Source: Gammaproteobacteria bacterium
GTDB lineage: Bacteria > Pseudomonadota > Gammaproteobacteria > Enterobacterales > Alteromonadaceae
Length of the DNA stretch: 64,000 nucleotides
Reading direction: 5' to 3'
Assembly (NCBI GenBank): GCA_018825965.1
Contig: JAHKAA010000035.1
Span: 1-64,000, forward strand
Shown: in pieces, positions 34,189 through 47,859 of the stretch
Position numbering within the stretch: the first letter of the stretch is position 1
Layout of the letters: each line of letters starts with the position of its first letter
Position numbers and translations under genes: made by a program
The notes under the pieces: generated by a model
Told to the model about the DNA's origin: nothing
Databases searched by the model: none
Seen by the model: the letters and a program-made list of their open reading frames with translations, nothing else

Positions 34189-35229
34189 TTAACGGGCGTT
34201 GCGGATGATTTCCTTTGCCATTAAATCAGCTACTTCGTTGGTTGGTTTTTGCTGTGCGTCAGCACGTTCAAAGATATTCAGCAGCGTATGGTAAATCTGA
34301 TTCACCTTGGTAGTGGACTCTTCTGCGTTATAACCCTCAGCACGCATTTCCATCGCCACATTGATAATGCCACCAGCATTGATCACATAATCCGGCGCAT
34401 ACAAAATGCCTTTTTGACGCAGAATTTCACCATGACGACTTTCTTTCAACTGGTTGTTGGCACAGCCTGCAATGATTTTGCACTTCAGTTGAGGAATGCT
34501 GATGTCGTTAATGGTGGCACCTAAAGCACAAGGAGCGTAGATATCAGCATCAACAGCATAAATTTCATCTAAGCCTACGGCTGTTGCATTAAATTGCGCT
34601 ACTGCACGGCTGACGGCGTCCTGATTGATATCAGTGACAATCAGTTTGGCGCCTTCTTTATGCAGGTATTCACATAAATAAAAACCAACACTACCTAAAC
34701 CTTGCACAGCAACAGTCAAACCATTCAAATCATCTGTGCCAAACTTGTGTTTAGCAGCAGCTTTTATGCCACGGTAAGTTCCCAGTGCAGTGAAAGGACC
34801 AGGATTGCCACTTAAACCTTCTAAGCCAGCCACATAAGGTGTTTCTTTATTGACGATCATAATATCGCCGGTGGTGATATTCACATCTTCAGCGCTGACA
34901 TAACGGCCACTCAACGAATGCACAAACTGGCCAAACTTGCGGAACAAAGCTTCAGATTTAATTTTTTTAGCATCGCCAATAATAACGGCCTTACCACCAC
35001 CTAATGGCAAACCCGCCATCGCATTTTTGTACGTCATGCCGCGGGATAAACGTAATACGTCAACTAAAGCATCTTCATCGGCCACATAGTCCCACATACG
35101 GCAGCCGCCTGTAGCAGGGCCTAAGGCTGTGCTGTGAATAGCAATAATGGCTTTTAAACCTGTGGTTTCATCACTGCAGAATACGACTTGCTCATGGTTA
35201 TCAAATTCAGGATGGTTAAATACAGCCAC
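34189..35229 (-). CDS. Leu/Glu/Phe/Val dehydrogenase
   Basis: This 346-residue enzyme is of the leucine-dehydrogenase type. LGPATGGCRMW binds substrate, MAGLPLGGGKAVI contains the catalytic Lys80, and VQGLGSVGFYLCEYLHKEG is the NAD-binding GxGxxG. It converts branched-chain or aromatic amino acids to 2-oxo acids with NAD. I start it at GTG 35229 (VAVFNHPEFDNHEQ), because GGAG lies eight bases before it and relatives begin MAVFNH. The open frame runs to 35478 across the divergent DUF4826 promoter, which would add 83 unrelated residues. Confidence 0.9.
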   Translation of the reverse strand: MAVFNHPEFDNHEQVVFCSDETTGLKAIIAIHSTALGPATGGCRMWDYVADEDALVDVLRLSRGMTYKNAMAGLPLGGGKAVIIGDAKKIKSEALFRKFGQFVHSLSGRYVSAEDVNITTGDIMIVNKETPYVAGLEGLSGNPGPFTALGTYRGIKAAAKHKFGTDDLNGLTVAVQGLGSVGFYLCEYLHKEGAKLIVTDINQDAVSRAVAQFNATAVGLDEIYAVDADIYAPCALGATINDISIPQLKCKIIAGCANNQLKESRHGEILRQKGILYAPDYVINAGGIINVAMEMRAEGYNAEESTTKVNQIYHTLLNIFERADAQQKPTNEVADLMAKEIIRNAR

Positions 35230-35438
35230 GACTTGTTCTCCGTTGATATAACTCACTGCACCAGGCAGGATAAGGGCTTTTTTGCGCCGCGGAATGTACC
35301 ACTTCAGCAAAGCTTTCGCCATCGATCTGTAAAAACAAAATCTGGTAAGACCAGGGGATTGTCGACAATGTAAGCCAACTCTTGATTGTCTGGATTGAGT
35401 CACATAAAGTAACGCCACTTCAGGAGAGGAATAATCCA

Positions 35439-35861
35439 ATGACAGATCAGTTAACCCCGGAACAGCAAGAACAGGCAAACAATGAATGGGTTCGCACTCA
35501 GTTTCAAAAAGCGAACCAGTATCTGGCAGAAAAAGGCATATTGCCAGATACTATTGCAGTATCAGAATCTCGTTATTTAACACCAATATTGGCGGTCTGG
35601 AAGATGACTGCTCAAAACCGTCAACAATATTGGGTGATAAGTGGTGATTTACCTACAGATCACTTGCCTTTATCGGCTGCAAAAGATGCCAGAGAGGCTG
35701 TACGTGCGTTTTCATTCAACTGGCAATTAAAAGCCGAGCAACTTATGAATTCCGGCGCTTTGGATCAAACCAAAGTCGATTTTGCGAATTTATTGGTGCA
35801 ACGTGCCCATGGTTTGTATGAACTCTTTGATAAAGAAGAGTTATGGGGCAAGCAGAGTTAA
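35439..35861 (+). CDS. DUF4826 family protein
   Basis: This 140-residue soluble protein matches DUF4826: EWVRTQFQKANQYLAEKGILPDTI, then SRYLTPILAVWKM, YWVISGDLPTDHLP and FSFNWQLKAEQLM. Function is unknown. Members are common in Alteromonadales-type genomes. ATG 35439 has a strong AGGAGAGGA site. It is divergent from the amino-acid dehydrogenase gene and ends before an intrinsic terminator. Confidence 0.78.
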   Translation: MTDQLTPEQQEQANNEWVRTQFQKANQYLAEKGILPDTIAVSESRYLTPILAVWKMTAQNRQQYWVISGDLPTDHLPLSAAKDAREAVRAFSFNWQLKAEQLMNSGALDQTKVDFANLLVQRAHGLYELFDKEELWGKQS

Positions 35862-35902
35862 GTCAGCAGAGAGTATATAAATCTTTACATGCTATCTCAG
35901 AC

Positions 35903-35928
35903 AAAAAAACCGCCATTGGCGGTTTTTT
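35903..35928 (+). terminator. Bidirectional intrinsic terminator
   Basis: ACCGCC-att-GGCGGT flanked by seven A on the left and TTTTTT on the right, between DUF4826 (+) and roxA (-). Works on both strands. Confidence 0.9.
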
Positions 35929-35955
35929 GTCTTCAGGCCATCAGCAGATCAGAAC

Positions 35956-37110
35956 CTACTCAGTAAAGTACCAGTAGCCTTTATTGATCAGCAGGGTGAT
36001 CAGCTGCAAACGACCGTTATCCGCAGCGAAATGCTGGCAGTCTTCCTGACTAAGGCTTATCTGATCCGTCAGTTTTTTCACAGTAGTAAGTTCAGTCACT
36101 GGCACTAAAAAGCGGTCGCCGTTGATAAACAACTGAATATCTTCTGCTGGATTGGGCTGGTAATACAAAGTGCGTAAGCCACCTAATTTGGCCAGCACAG
36201 AACCTTCTTCCAGATACTCACCAATTTCATTAGCTTCATAATGTGGATCAGGCTCAGTGGCATCCAGTTCATGTTTGGCATGGCTGATATAACTGCCAAA
36301 CCACTGGGCGGCAAAGTTTTTATCGTCCACCAACTGGCGTAATAAGTCTTGCACCTGGCTCAGATCCTGTTCGCTGATAGCTCCGACGGAATCTGGGATC
36401 TGACGCTCTGGGTCGGTAAAACGAGCACCTGTAATGTCCTGATCAATCAAGTGATCAGCCAAGCCTGTCAGCAAATCTTTTTGCGCCGGAGCACGGAAGC
36501 CCACTGAGTAGTTCAGTGATGGATCCAATGAGATGCCGTCATGCGGGCAACCTGGTGGAATATATAAAATATCACCAGGTTCAGTGATCACATTGATGCA
36601 GTCAGTAAAAGGCGTGACTTGCAATAAACGTGGATGAGGGCAGTGCTGCTTTAAGCTGCTGTCCGGCATACCCACACGCCAATGGCGTTTGCCCTGGCCC
36701 TGGATAATAAATACATCGTATTGATCCAGATGCGGGCCCACACCACCACCAGCTGTAGAGAAACTCACCATTAAATCATCGATACGCCAGTTCGGAATAA
36801 AACGGAACGGCTCTATCAAAGCAGCAGAGTGTGGATGCCAGTGATCCACGGCCTGCACTAATAAAGTCCAGCCAGCTTCGCCTAAATGACTGAAGTCTTC
36901 AAAAGGACCTGTTTCCATATCCCAGACCCCGTTTTTATTGCTGACAATACGGGATTCTATTTCTTCTTCACCGGCAAGGCCTGCCAGTTCGTCCGGGCTG
37001 ATAGGGTCGATAAAATCTCTAAAACCTGCTTTGATCAGCAATGGCTTTTTCTGCCAGTAGTCCGTTAAAAACTGCTGGGCGGTTAATTCATTTAAAAATA
37101 ATGGGTACAT
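35956..37110 (-). CDS. roxA: Ribosomal protein L16 arginine hydroxylase RoxA (YcfD-like)
   Basis: This 384-residue cupin/JmjC 2-oxoglutarate oxygenase has the Fe(II) triad His127-Asp129 (GGGVGPHLDQYDVF) and His190 (IPPGCPHDGIS). The N-terminal LTAQQFLTDYWQKKPLLIK and the winged-helix-like C-terminus fit the RoxA/YcfD family, which hydroxylates an Arg of ribosomal protein L16 (uL16). Length is near E. coli YcfD (373). It has its own short transcript between two terminators. Confidence 0.9.
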   Translation of the reverse strand: MYPLFLNELTAQQFLTDYWQKKPLLIKAGFRDFIDPISPDELAGLAGEEEIESRIVSNKNGVWDMETGPFEDFSHLGEAGWTLLVQAVDHWHPHSAALIEPFRFIPNWRIDDLMVSFSTAGGGVGPHLDQYDVFIIQGQGKRHWRVGMPDSSLKQHCPHPRLLQVTPFTDCINVITEPGDILYIPPGCPHDGISLDPSLNYSVGFRAPAQKDLLTGLADHLIDQDITGARFTDPERQIPDSVGAISEQDLSQVQDLLRQLVDDKNFAAQWFGSYISHAKHELDATEPDPHYEANEIGEYLEEGSVLAKLGGLRTLYYQPNPAEDIQLFINGDRFLVPVTELTTVKKLTDQISLSQEDCQHFAADNGRLQLITLLINKGYWYFTE

Positions 37111-37120
37111 AAATCACCAT

Positions 37121-37147
37121 AAAAACAGGGCGATAAAATCGCCCTGT
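37121..37147 (-). terminator. Intrinsic terminator of the nudJ/mnmA/hflD/purB side
   Basis: On the minus strand ACAGGGCGAT-ttt-ATCGCCCTGT is followed by TTTTT. It lies 26 bases after the purB stop in transcript direction and just before the roxA start. Confidence 0.85.
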
Positions 37148-37172
37148 ATAAAATCATCAACTGAAACTTAGT

Positions 37173-38552
<1,380 letters not shown>

Positions 38553-39191
38553 CTATGAATGGGTTGGGGCAATAGTGTGTAAAACGGATTTGGCTTCATT
38601 AAGCAAAGCTTTACGTTTGAATATAAAATGCAAACGACTACCACCGGACTGACGCCATAACACCACAGCGCGGATAGCCGCCAATAACAAAGCTCTGACT
38701 TTATGCTGTACCAGCGGCTGCTTTAAAAGCTCTGGCTGACCAGCGACCTGAATTCTTGTGCCTAAAGAGCTGATGCATTCGACATAAATATCAGCCAGAT
38801 TGGCAATGATGTTTTCGTCGGTAATAGCAAAATGCTGCAGTTGCTGCTCTAAACGGGATAAACGTTTGCCCAGGTTATCCAGATTATCGCGGTTTTTACT
38901 TAGCTTACGCTCCAGCGCTATTGCAGAGACCACATAACGGGTCAGTTCCACATCTTTGCGCTGATTGTCACCTAACTGATCCATCAGACACTGATAACCT
39001 GCCTTCAGGTTCGCCACATCTTTGCCATAAATATCCAAAGGTTCAGCCGGAGATAAATTGGCGATACTGGCTAAACAGAGTTGCAAATCGGCCAGCGCCA
39101 CATCGTTAGTGCGGGTGACTTGTTGTAAAAGCATAAGTGCCTGGCACATACCTGCCAGCGCTAAGGTTTGAGTCTGAATACTGTGTTGCAT
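38553..39191 (-). CDS. hflD: High-frequency lysogenization protein HflD
   Basis: This 212-residue, mostly helical protein matches HflD in length and pattern (QTLALAGMCQALMLLQQVTRT, then LGTRIQVAGQPELLKQP and VRALLLAAIRAVVLWRQSGGSR). In E. coli it is membrane-associated, affects lambda CII and is otherwise poorly understood. It sits between mnmA and purB, three bases after the mnmA stop, as in E. coli and relatives. Confidence 0.93.
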   Translation of the reverse strand: MQHSIQTQTLALAGMCQALMLLQQVTRTNDVALADLQLCLASIANLSPAEPLDIYGKDVANLKAGYQCLMDQLGDNQRKDVELTRYVVSAIALERKLSKNRDNLDNLGKRLSRLEQQLQHFAITDENIIANLADIYVECISSLGTRIQVAGQPELLKQPLVQHKVRALLLAAIRAVVLWRQSGGSRLHFIFKRKALLNEAKSVLHTIAPTHS

Positions 39192-39194
39192 AAG

Positions 39195-40295
39195 TTAGTG
39201 TATGGCCGAATTAATAATGCCACCACCCAAACAAATCTCGTCGCTGTAAAACACAGCAGACTGACCCGGGGTCACGGCTTTTTGAGGCTGATCAAATACC
39301 ACAACCACAGTGCCGTCCGGCATAGGGGTCAGGGTGCATGGAATATCGGTCTGACGATAACGGGTTTTGACTGTGCAACGAAGTGCTTGCTGTGGGCCAG
39401 TGCGGTCGACCCAGTGCAATTGGTTCGCTACTAAACCTTTGGAAAACATACTTGGATGATCGTGGCCCTGAGCGACAATAAGGCGGTTATTGATCAAGTC
39501 TTTCGACACCACATACCAGGGCTGATCATCGCCATCTTTTAAGCCGCCAATACGTAAACCTTTACGCTGGCCTAAAGTGTGATACATCAGGCCATCGTGC
39601 TGACCAATTTTATCGCCCTCTACTGTGTAAATATCACCAGGCTGGGCTGGCAGATACTTTTGCAGGAAATCTTTAAATTTGCGCTCACCGATAAAACAAA
39701 TGCCTGTACTGTCTTTTTTATCGTGCGTAATTAAACCTTGCTCTTCGGCAATAGCCCGTACCAGAGGTTTTTCCAGATGACCCACAGGGAACAGAGTTTG
39801 CGCCACATGTTCTTCGCCTATGGTGTAGAGGAAATAACTCTGATCTTTATTGGTATCCAGTCCACGCAATAATTGCCAGTGGCCGTCCACTTCGCGGCGC
39901 TGTACATAATGCCCTGTGGCTATATAGTCGGCACCCAAAGCTTCGGCGGCAAATTCAAGGAAAGCTTTAAACTTAATTTCCTTGTTGCACATAATATCCG
40001 GGTTTGGCGTGCGGCCTGCTTTGTATTCAGCGAGGAAATATTCAAATACATTGTCCCAGTACTCAGCAGCAAAGTTGACTTTATGCAGCTTGATCCCCAG
40101 CTTGTCACAGACCGCCTGTGCATCTTTTAGGTCTTCTGCAGCAGCGCAGTATTCGCTGTCGTCATCTTCTTCCCAGTTTTTCATAAACAGGCCTTCGACC
40201 TGATAACCTTGCTGGATCAAAAGATAAGCGGACACTGAAGAATCCACACCGCCGGACATACCGACAATGACTTTTTTGCTGCTGTTATCTGACAT
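39195..40295 (-). CDS. mnmA: tRNA 2-thiouridylase MnmA
   Basis: This 366-residue enzyme makes the 2-thio group of wobble uridine 34 in Lys, Glu and Gln tRNAs. The PP-loop is GMSGGVDSS (residues 12-20). Catalytic Cys103 (IMCNKEIKF) and the second Cys in [10 protein letters not shown] form the persulfide and disulfide pair. It takes sulfur from the Tus relay. ATG 40295. It heads mnmA-hflD-purB, with nudJ 100 bases upstream on the same strand. Confidence 0.97.
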   Translation of the reverse strand: MSDNSSKKVIVGMSGGVDSSVSAYLLIQQGYQVEGLFMKNWEEDDDSEYCAAAEDLKDAQAVCDKLGIKLHKVNFAAEYWDNVFEYFLAEYKAGRTPNPDIMCNKEIKFKAFLEFAAEALGADYIATGHYVQRREVDGHWQLLRGLDTNKDQSYFLYTIGEEHVAQTLFPVGHLEKPLVRAIAEEQGLITHDKKDSTGICFIGERKFKDFLQKYLPAQPGDIYTVEGDKIGQHDGLMYHTLGQRKGLRIGGLKDGDDQPWYVVSKDLINNRLIVAQGHDHPSMFSKGLVANQLHWVDRTGPQQALRCTVKTRYRQTDIPCTLTPMPDGTVVVVFDQPQKAVTPGQSAVFYSDEICLGGGIINSAIH

Positions 40296-40395
40296 TACAC
40301 CGCACTTTTTACTGGCTGGATGGGGACGGGCGCGGATTATAGCACCAAATTCTTTGCCAAAAAATGTTAATAAGCCGGAATATGCGACAGTGTTT

Positions 40396-40863
40396 CTAAT
40401 CTGAATGGATGATCGGGTTTTTAATCTGACTCAGTGGCAGCCACTGCTTTTGCTCAAACTGGGTGATGGCGTCCAGCACCAATTGGCTGCGCGGCGGTAA
40501 AGTATGAGTTTTTAATTCAGCAAAATTTAGCCAGTGCAAGGCCCTAATATCATCGTCTTGTGGCTGATACTGTGTCGGTAATTCGGTGGGGGTAAAGACA
40601 AAATTCACCCGCACATAAAAATGCCCATTGGCGGCTTTAAGCTGAGATATGCCAAGCCAGGCATCAGGTTCTAAGCTCAGGCCTGTTTCTTCCTGTAATT
40701 CCCTTTTCACAGCACTGATTAAATCTTCATTCTCTTCGACATGACCAGCAGGCTGATTCAAAACAAGGCGGCCTGAGACTTTGTCTTTTTCTTCCACCAG
40801 TAAATAACGGCCCTGAAAATACAACACGGCGGCGACAGTTAAATGCAATAAAGGACGGGACAT
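40396..40863 (-). CDS. nudJ: Nudix phosphatase NudJ-like
   Basis: This 155-residue Nudix hydrolase has its Nudix box at residues 40-62 ([20 protein letters not shown] then TGL), matching GX5EX7REUXEEXGU. E. coli NudJ hydrolyses nucleoside di/triphosphates and thiamine phosphates and lies next to mnmA, as here. The frame continues upstream to 40932, but ATG 40863 ([15 protein letters not shown]) gives the family start. Confidence 0.88.
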   Translation of the reverse strand: MSRPLLHLTVAAVLYFQGRYLLVEEKDKVSGRLVLNQPAGHVEENEDLISAVKRELQEETGLSLEPDAWLGISQLKAANGHFYVRVNFVFTPTELPTQYQPQDDDIRALHWLNFAELKTHTLPPRSQLVLDAITQFEQKQWLPLSQIKNPIIHSD

Positions 40864-43450
<2,587 letters not shown>

Positions 43451-43455
43451 TTCAC

Positions 43456-43535
43456 CGTAGGGGCGGGGCTTGCCCCGCCCGTCTAAAGATACCGCGGTGC
43501 TTATGGACGGGCCGGGACAAGCCGCGGCCCCTACG
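43456..43535. repeat. REP-like imperfect inverted repeat
   Basis: Eighty bases begin CGTAGGGGCGGGGCTTGCCC and end with the near-complement GGACAAGCCGCGGCCCCTACG. The arms of about 28-30 bases are joined by a short spacer. GC content is far above the neighbours. It sits six bases after the icd stop, the usual spot for dispersed extragenic palindromes or miniature elements. Only one copy is visible in this window. Confidence 0.6.
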
Positions 43536-43574
43536 AACCCCTTGTATCGAATTTTGATTAATTGAGGGAAAAGA

Positions 43575-43600
43575 AAAATGCCGGCTTTAGCCGGCATTTC
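43575..43600. terminator. Bidirectional intrinsic terminator icd / cspD
   Basis: AAATGCCGGC-ttta-GCCGGCATTT is a perfect 10-bp stem between converging icd (+) and cspD (-). Confidence 0.85.
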
Positions 43601-43625
43601 ATATGGATATGTGAGCTTCAGGTGG

Positions 43626-43847
43626 TTATTCAGGCTTCTCGCCATCTGGCAGTGCTATATTTACTGCATGTAAACCTTTTGGGCCCTCAGACAGGTCAAA
43701 TACCACGTCCTGGCCGGCCTTCAGCGTACGGTAGCCATCCATGTTAATGGTTGAATAATGGGCGAAAATGTCTTCGTCACGACCATCTTCACGAATAAAC
43801 CCAAATCCTTTGGCATTATTGAACCATTTCACTTTACCGGTAGCCAT
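43626..43847 (-). CDS. cspD: Cold-shock-domain protein CspD
   Basis: This 73-residue cold-shock-domain protein carries RNP1 KGFGFI (13-18) and RNP2 DIFAHY (26-31), which bind single-stranded nucleic acid. In E. coli, CspD inhibits replication in stationary phase and lies beside clpS, as here (divergent, 255 bases apart). The pairing with clpS/clpA supports CspD over other Csp paralogues. Confidence 0.92.
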   Translation of the reverse strand: MATGKVKWFNNAKGFGFIREDGRDEDIFAHYSTINMDGYRTLKAGQDVVFDLSEGPKGLHAVNIALPDGEKPE

Positions 43848-44102
43848 ACTACTTCCTTCTCTAAGTTAGCTAAATTCTGTATTCTAAGGCGGAGTAACAG
43901 GGAGCTGCAGGCAGACTCCACCATTTACTGTAGATAATTTGTGCAACTAGTCAAGTTTTTTGCAGACTTGTAAACAGAGGTTGCAGGTACTATCTATAAG
44001 GTAAGGGATACAAAGTGGCCGCAAAGCCTGTAGTGGCTTTAGGTCCGGCAAAAAAATACATCAATGCAATTTTGATGCTTTGAACAGGCGTGGCTATAGT
44101 TT

Positions 44103-44423
44103 ATGAGCGGTTATAAAGAAAACAACGTAACAGATCACGGAGTGGTGGAGAAAACCCGGCAACAGGTGAAACCCCCTTCCATGTATAAAGTGATACTCCA
44201 CAACGATGACTATACTCCAATGGATTTTGTCATAGATGTGTTAACCCGGTTTTTTAATATGCAATATGAAAAAGCCAGTGAAATTATGTTGAAGGTACAC
44301 AATGAAGGTATGGCGGTTTGTGGTGTGTTCACAGCCGAGGTAGCGGAGACCAAAGTTCAGCAAGTGTCCATTTATGCGAAAGAGCACGAACATCCATTGT
44401 TATGCACTATGGAACGGGCCTAA
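44103..44423 (+). CDS. clpS: ATP-dependent Clp protease adaptor ClpS
   Basis: This 106-residue adaptor delivers N-degron substrates to ClpA. The family core [20 protein letters not shown] and the C-terminal [20 protein letters not shown] are complete, including the residues that form the pocket for N-terminal Leu, Phe, Trp and Tyr. It lies 48 bases before clpA. The enzymes that create such N-termini (aat, bpt) are encoded 3 kb downstream. Confidence 0.96.
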   Translation: MSGYKENNVTDHGVVEKTRQQVKPPSMYKVILHNDDYTPMDFVIDVLTRFFNMQYEKASEIMLKVHNEGMAVCGVFTAEVAETKVQQVSIYAKEHEHPLLCTMERA

Positions 44424-44471
44424 CGCCAAACAACTGCTGTAGTAACTCAGGTGGATTAGGAGTGATGTTGT

Positions 44472-46727
44472 ATGTTGAACAAAGATCTTGAGTTAACCTT
44501 AAATCTGGCGTTTCGGTTTGCGCGGGAAAAACGTCATGAGTACATGACGGTGGAACATTTATTATTAGCTTTATTGGATAACCCGGCGGCTGGTGAGGCT
44601 CTGAAGTCTTGCGGTGCCAATATAGACCGCCTGCGGCTTGACCTGTCGCATTTTATCGATTCAACAACCCCTCTGTTGCCGGAAAATGACGCAGACCGCG
44701 ACACGCAGCCTACGCTCGGATTTCAGCGTGTATTGCAACGTGCTGTGTTTCATGTGCAGTCCTCAGGTAAATCTGAGGTCACTGGGGCTAACGTACTGGT
44801 TGCTATTTTTAGTGAGCAGGAATCTCAGGCTGTGTATTTGCTGAAAAAAATCGACATCAGCCGCCTGGATATCGTCAACTATATTTCTCATGGCGTGATC
44901 AAAACCGAAAAAATCGAGCATCAGGACGAGCAGCAAGATGAAAACGGTGATGTGCAGATTGAAGAAAACAAATACCTTGAAAGCTTTACGGCAAACCTGA
45001 ATATTCTGGCGAAAAACGGCCAGATCGATCCATTGGTTGGCCGGGATATGGAGCTGGAGCGTACTATTCAGGTGTTATGCCGCCGTAAGAAAAACAATCC
45101 GTTATTGGTCGGTGAAGCTGGGGTGGGGAAAACCGCTATTGCCGAAGGTCTGGCCTATCGCATCGTCAATAACCAGGTGCCTGAAGTCATTGCCAATGCC
45201 ACCATTTATTCACTGGATATGGGCTCCTTGCTGGCCGGTACTAAGTACCGCGGTGATTTTGAAAAACGCTTAAAATCTTTGCTGAAAGAAATCGAAAACG
45301 AAAAAGATGCAGTGCTGTTTATCGATGAAATTCATACGGTTATTGGTGCCGGCGCTGCCTCAGGTGGTGTGATGGACGCCTCCAATCTGATTAAACCGCT
45401 GTTATCCAGTGGTCGTTTACGTTGCATAGGTTCTACCACTTATCAGGAATTTAAAAACATCTTTGAAAAAGATACAGCGCTGGTGCGCCGTTTCCAGAAA
45501 ATTGATGTGGTGGAACCCAGCGTCGATGACACCACGCAAATTCTGCAGGGCTTAAAAGAGCGCTACGAAGCTCACCATGGTGTGCGTTATACCCAAAAAG
45601 CACTGCGTGCTGCCGCTGAGTTATCGGCTAAATACATCAATGAGCGGCATTTGCCGGATAAAGCCATAGATGTGATTGACGAAGCCGGCGCCAGTCAGCG
45701 TTTGCTGCCTGTATCCAAGCGGAAAAAAGTGATTAATGTGCCGGAAATTGAACACATTATTGCCAAAATGGCGCGTATTCCTGAAAAGTCAGTGTCGGCC
45801 TCTGATAAAGATGTGTTGGCGAACTTAGACCGTAACCTGAAAATGGTGGTCTTTGGTCAGGATGAACCTATTGAGGTGTTAACGTCGGCTATCCGTTTAT
45901 CCCGCTCTGGTTTGGGTAATGAGGAAAAGCCTATAGGTAACTTCTTATTTGCAGGCCCAACTGGGGTTGGTAAAACCGAAGTCACCAAGCAGCTGGCGAA
46001 AATTATGGGCGTAGAGCTGCTGCGGTTTGATATGTCTGAGTATATGGAACGTCATGCCGTCAGTCGTTTAATTGGTGCGCCGCCTGGTTATGTGGGTTTT
46101 GATCAGGGCGGTTTGCTGACTGATGCGGTATCAAAACATCCGTATTCTGTCGTGCTTTTAGATGAAATCGAAAAAGCGCACTCCGACATCTACAACATTT
46201 TGTTGCAGGTGATGGATCACGGTACTTTAACCGACAACAGCGGCCGTAAAGTCGATTTCCGTAATGTGATTCTGGTGATGACTACGAACGCTGGTGTGCA
46301 GGAGACTGTGCGTAAAACTATCGGCTTTAAACAGCAGGATCACAGCCACGATGCGTTAGCCGAAATTAACCGCACTTTTAGTCCTGAGTTCAGAAACCGT
46401 CTGGATGGCATTATTTGGTTTAAACATTTATCCCGCGACATTATCCTGCAAATTGTTGACAAGTTTGTCTGCGACTTACAGGTGCAGCTGGATAAAAAAC
46501 AAGTATCGATGGAACTCAGTGGTGTGGCCCGTCAATGGCTGGCGGACAAAGGTTACGATCAGGCGATGGGTGCCCGTCCTATGGCACGGGTGATCCAGGA
46601 GCAACTGAAAAAACCTCTGGCCAACGAAATTCTGTTCGGACGACTGGCGCACGGCGGTGATGTACGAATTGACTTGAAAGGCGACGAGCTGGAGTTTGAT
46701 TACAACGAAGAAGAAGCCTTGGTATAA
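44472..46727 (+). CDS. clpA: ATP-dependent Clp protease ATP-binding subunit ClpA
   Basis: This 751-residue AAA+ unfoldase has an N-terminal Clp_N domain (LELTLNLAFRFAREKRHEYMTVEHLLLALL) that binds ClpS. Its first AAA module has Walker A GEAGVGKT at 214-221 and the second GPTGVGKT at 495-502. IGAPPGYVGFDQGG is the pore-loop region. It works with ClpP, which is not in the window. Length is close to E. coli ClpA (758). Confidence 0.97.
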   Translation: MLNKDLELTLNLAFRFAREKRHEYMTVEHLLLALLDNPAAGEALKSCGANIDRLRLDLSHFIDSTTPLLPENDADRDTQPTLGFQRVLQRAVFHVQSSGKSEVTGANVLVAIFSEQESQAVYLLKKIDISRLDIVNYISHGVIKTEKIEHQDEQQDENGDVQIEENKYLESFTANLNILAKNGQIDPLVGRDMELERTIQVLCRRKKNNPLLVGEAGVGKTAIAEGLAYRIVNNQVPEVIANATIYSLDMGSLLAGTKYRGDFEKRLKSLLKEIENEKDAVLFIDEIHTVIGAGAASGGVMDASNLIKPLLSSGRLRCIGSTTYQEFKNIFEKDTALVRRFQKIDVVEPSVDDTTQILQGLKERYEAHHGVRYTQKALRAAAELSAKYINERHLPDKAIDVIDEAGASQRLLPVSKRKKVINVPEIEHIIAKMARIPEKSVSASDKDVLANLDRNLKMVVFGQDEPIEVLTSAIRLSRSGLGNEEKPIGNFLFAGPTGVGKTEVTKQLAKIMGVELLRFDMSEYMERHAVSRLIGAPPGYVGFDQGGLLTDAVSKHPYSVVLLDEIEKAHSDIYNILLQVMDHGTLTDNSGRKVDFRNVILVMTTNAGVQETVRKTIGFKQQDHSHDALAEINRTFSPEFRNRLDGIIWFKHLSRDIILQIVDKFVCDLQVQLDKKQVSMELSGVARQWLADKGYDQAMGARPMARVIQEQLKKPLANEILFGRLAHGGDVRIDLKGDELEFDYNEEEALV

Positions 46728-46752
46728 AACTTTTTTACGAACTTAAAATACG

Positions 46753-46778
46753 AAAAAACCCGGCCTGGCCGGGTTTTT
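46753..46778. terminator. Bidirectional intrinsic terminator clpA / infA
   Basis: ACCCGGCC-t-GGCCGGGT with AAAAA and TTTTT flanks, 26 bases after clpA and before the end of the converging infA gene. Confidence 0.9.
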
Positions 46779-46830
46779 CTTTATGGAGCATAAAGCAAAT
46801 AGCGTTAGCGCTATCTGGTTCCGTCAAATC

Positions 46831-47049
<219 letters not shown>

Positions 47050-47144
47050 TCAGCGTGCCAGCCTCTTATTAAAATTCATTAGTTCAAAAAACTGCCGCAG
47101 ATTTTGCCGAAAAAGGGCGGATAAGTAAAGCAACATAGACAGAT

Positions 47145-47858
47145 TTAGCGAAATGAGAGCCATTCTCCGGCTATAAAGCGTTGTTGTGGTAAAAAATTTG
47201 CCTTGTAACTCATTTTTTGACAGTGCTGGATGTAATAACCCAGATAGACAAAACGGATGTTTTCCGTTTTTGCCAGTTCAATCAAAGCCAATATAGCTAA
47301 AGTGCCAAAAGCTAAGCTATGGCCTGTCTGATAAAAAGTGTACACAGCAGACAAAGCATCAGGAGTGCGGTCGACTACAGTCACAGCCACAAGCTCTTCG
47401 CCTATATATTGTTCTAAAAACTGTACTTTCAGCCAACTGGCCTGCCATAAATAACTCATTTGCTCCGGGCTGGTCGGCGACATGGAGCTGTCGGCATGTT
47501 TGCTGTCGATATAGAATTTATACAAGGCATAGTACTTTTCTGTGCAGTTTTCTTTATCACTGAACTCTGTTAACTGATAACGCCAGCTACTGCGTTTTGC
47601 TTTGCTCCAGAGCCTTCGTTGATTACTGTTGAATTGAACCGCAGTGGCCTCCAACCGCACCGACTGACATTGCTGGCAGCCTTCACAGTAGGTGGTATAA
47701 ATTTGCTCACCACTGCGTCTGAAATTCAGGGTCAGCAGTTGCTGATAAAATTCTGCATCCAAAGGTTCATCCGGCAGAGTAAATAATAAACGCTCCTGCC
47801 GGTCGGGCAGGTAATTGCATGGCTGTTGCTGGCTCACTCCAAGCTTTAAACCTGACAT
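47145..47858 (-). CDS. bpt: Aspartate/glutamate leucyltransferase Bpt
   Basis: This 237-residue transferase uses leucyl-tRNA to add Leu to N-terminal Asp or Glu, creating a ClpS-recognised N-degron. The Cys-rich N-terminal YTTYCEGCQQCQSVRL and the C-terminal IRFVYLGYYIQHCQKMSYKANF are the ATE family signatures. I start at ATG 47858, which is one base after the aat stop. The frame runs on to 47930 inside aat. Confidence 0.93.
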   Translation of the reverse strand: MSGLKLGVSQQQPCNYLPDRQERLLFTLPDEPLDAEFYQQLLTLNFRRSGEQIYTTYCEGCQQCQSVRLEATAVQFNSNQRRLWSKAKRSSWRYQLTEFSDKENCTEKYYALYKFYIDSKHADSSMSPTSPEQMSYLWQASWLKVQFLEQYIGEELVAVTVVDRTPDALSAVYTFYQTGHSLAFGTLAILALIELAKTENIRFVYLGYYIQHCQKMSYKANFLPQQRFIAGEWLSFR

Positions 47859-47859
47859 C

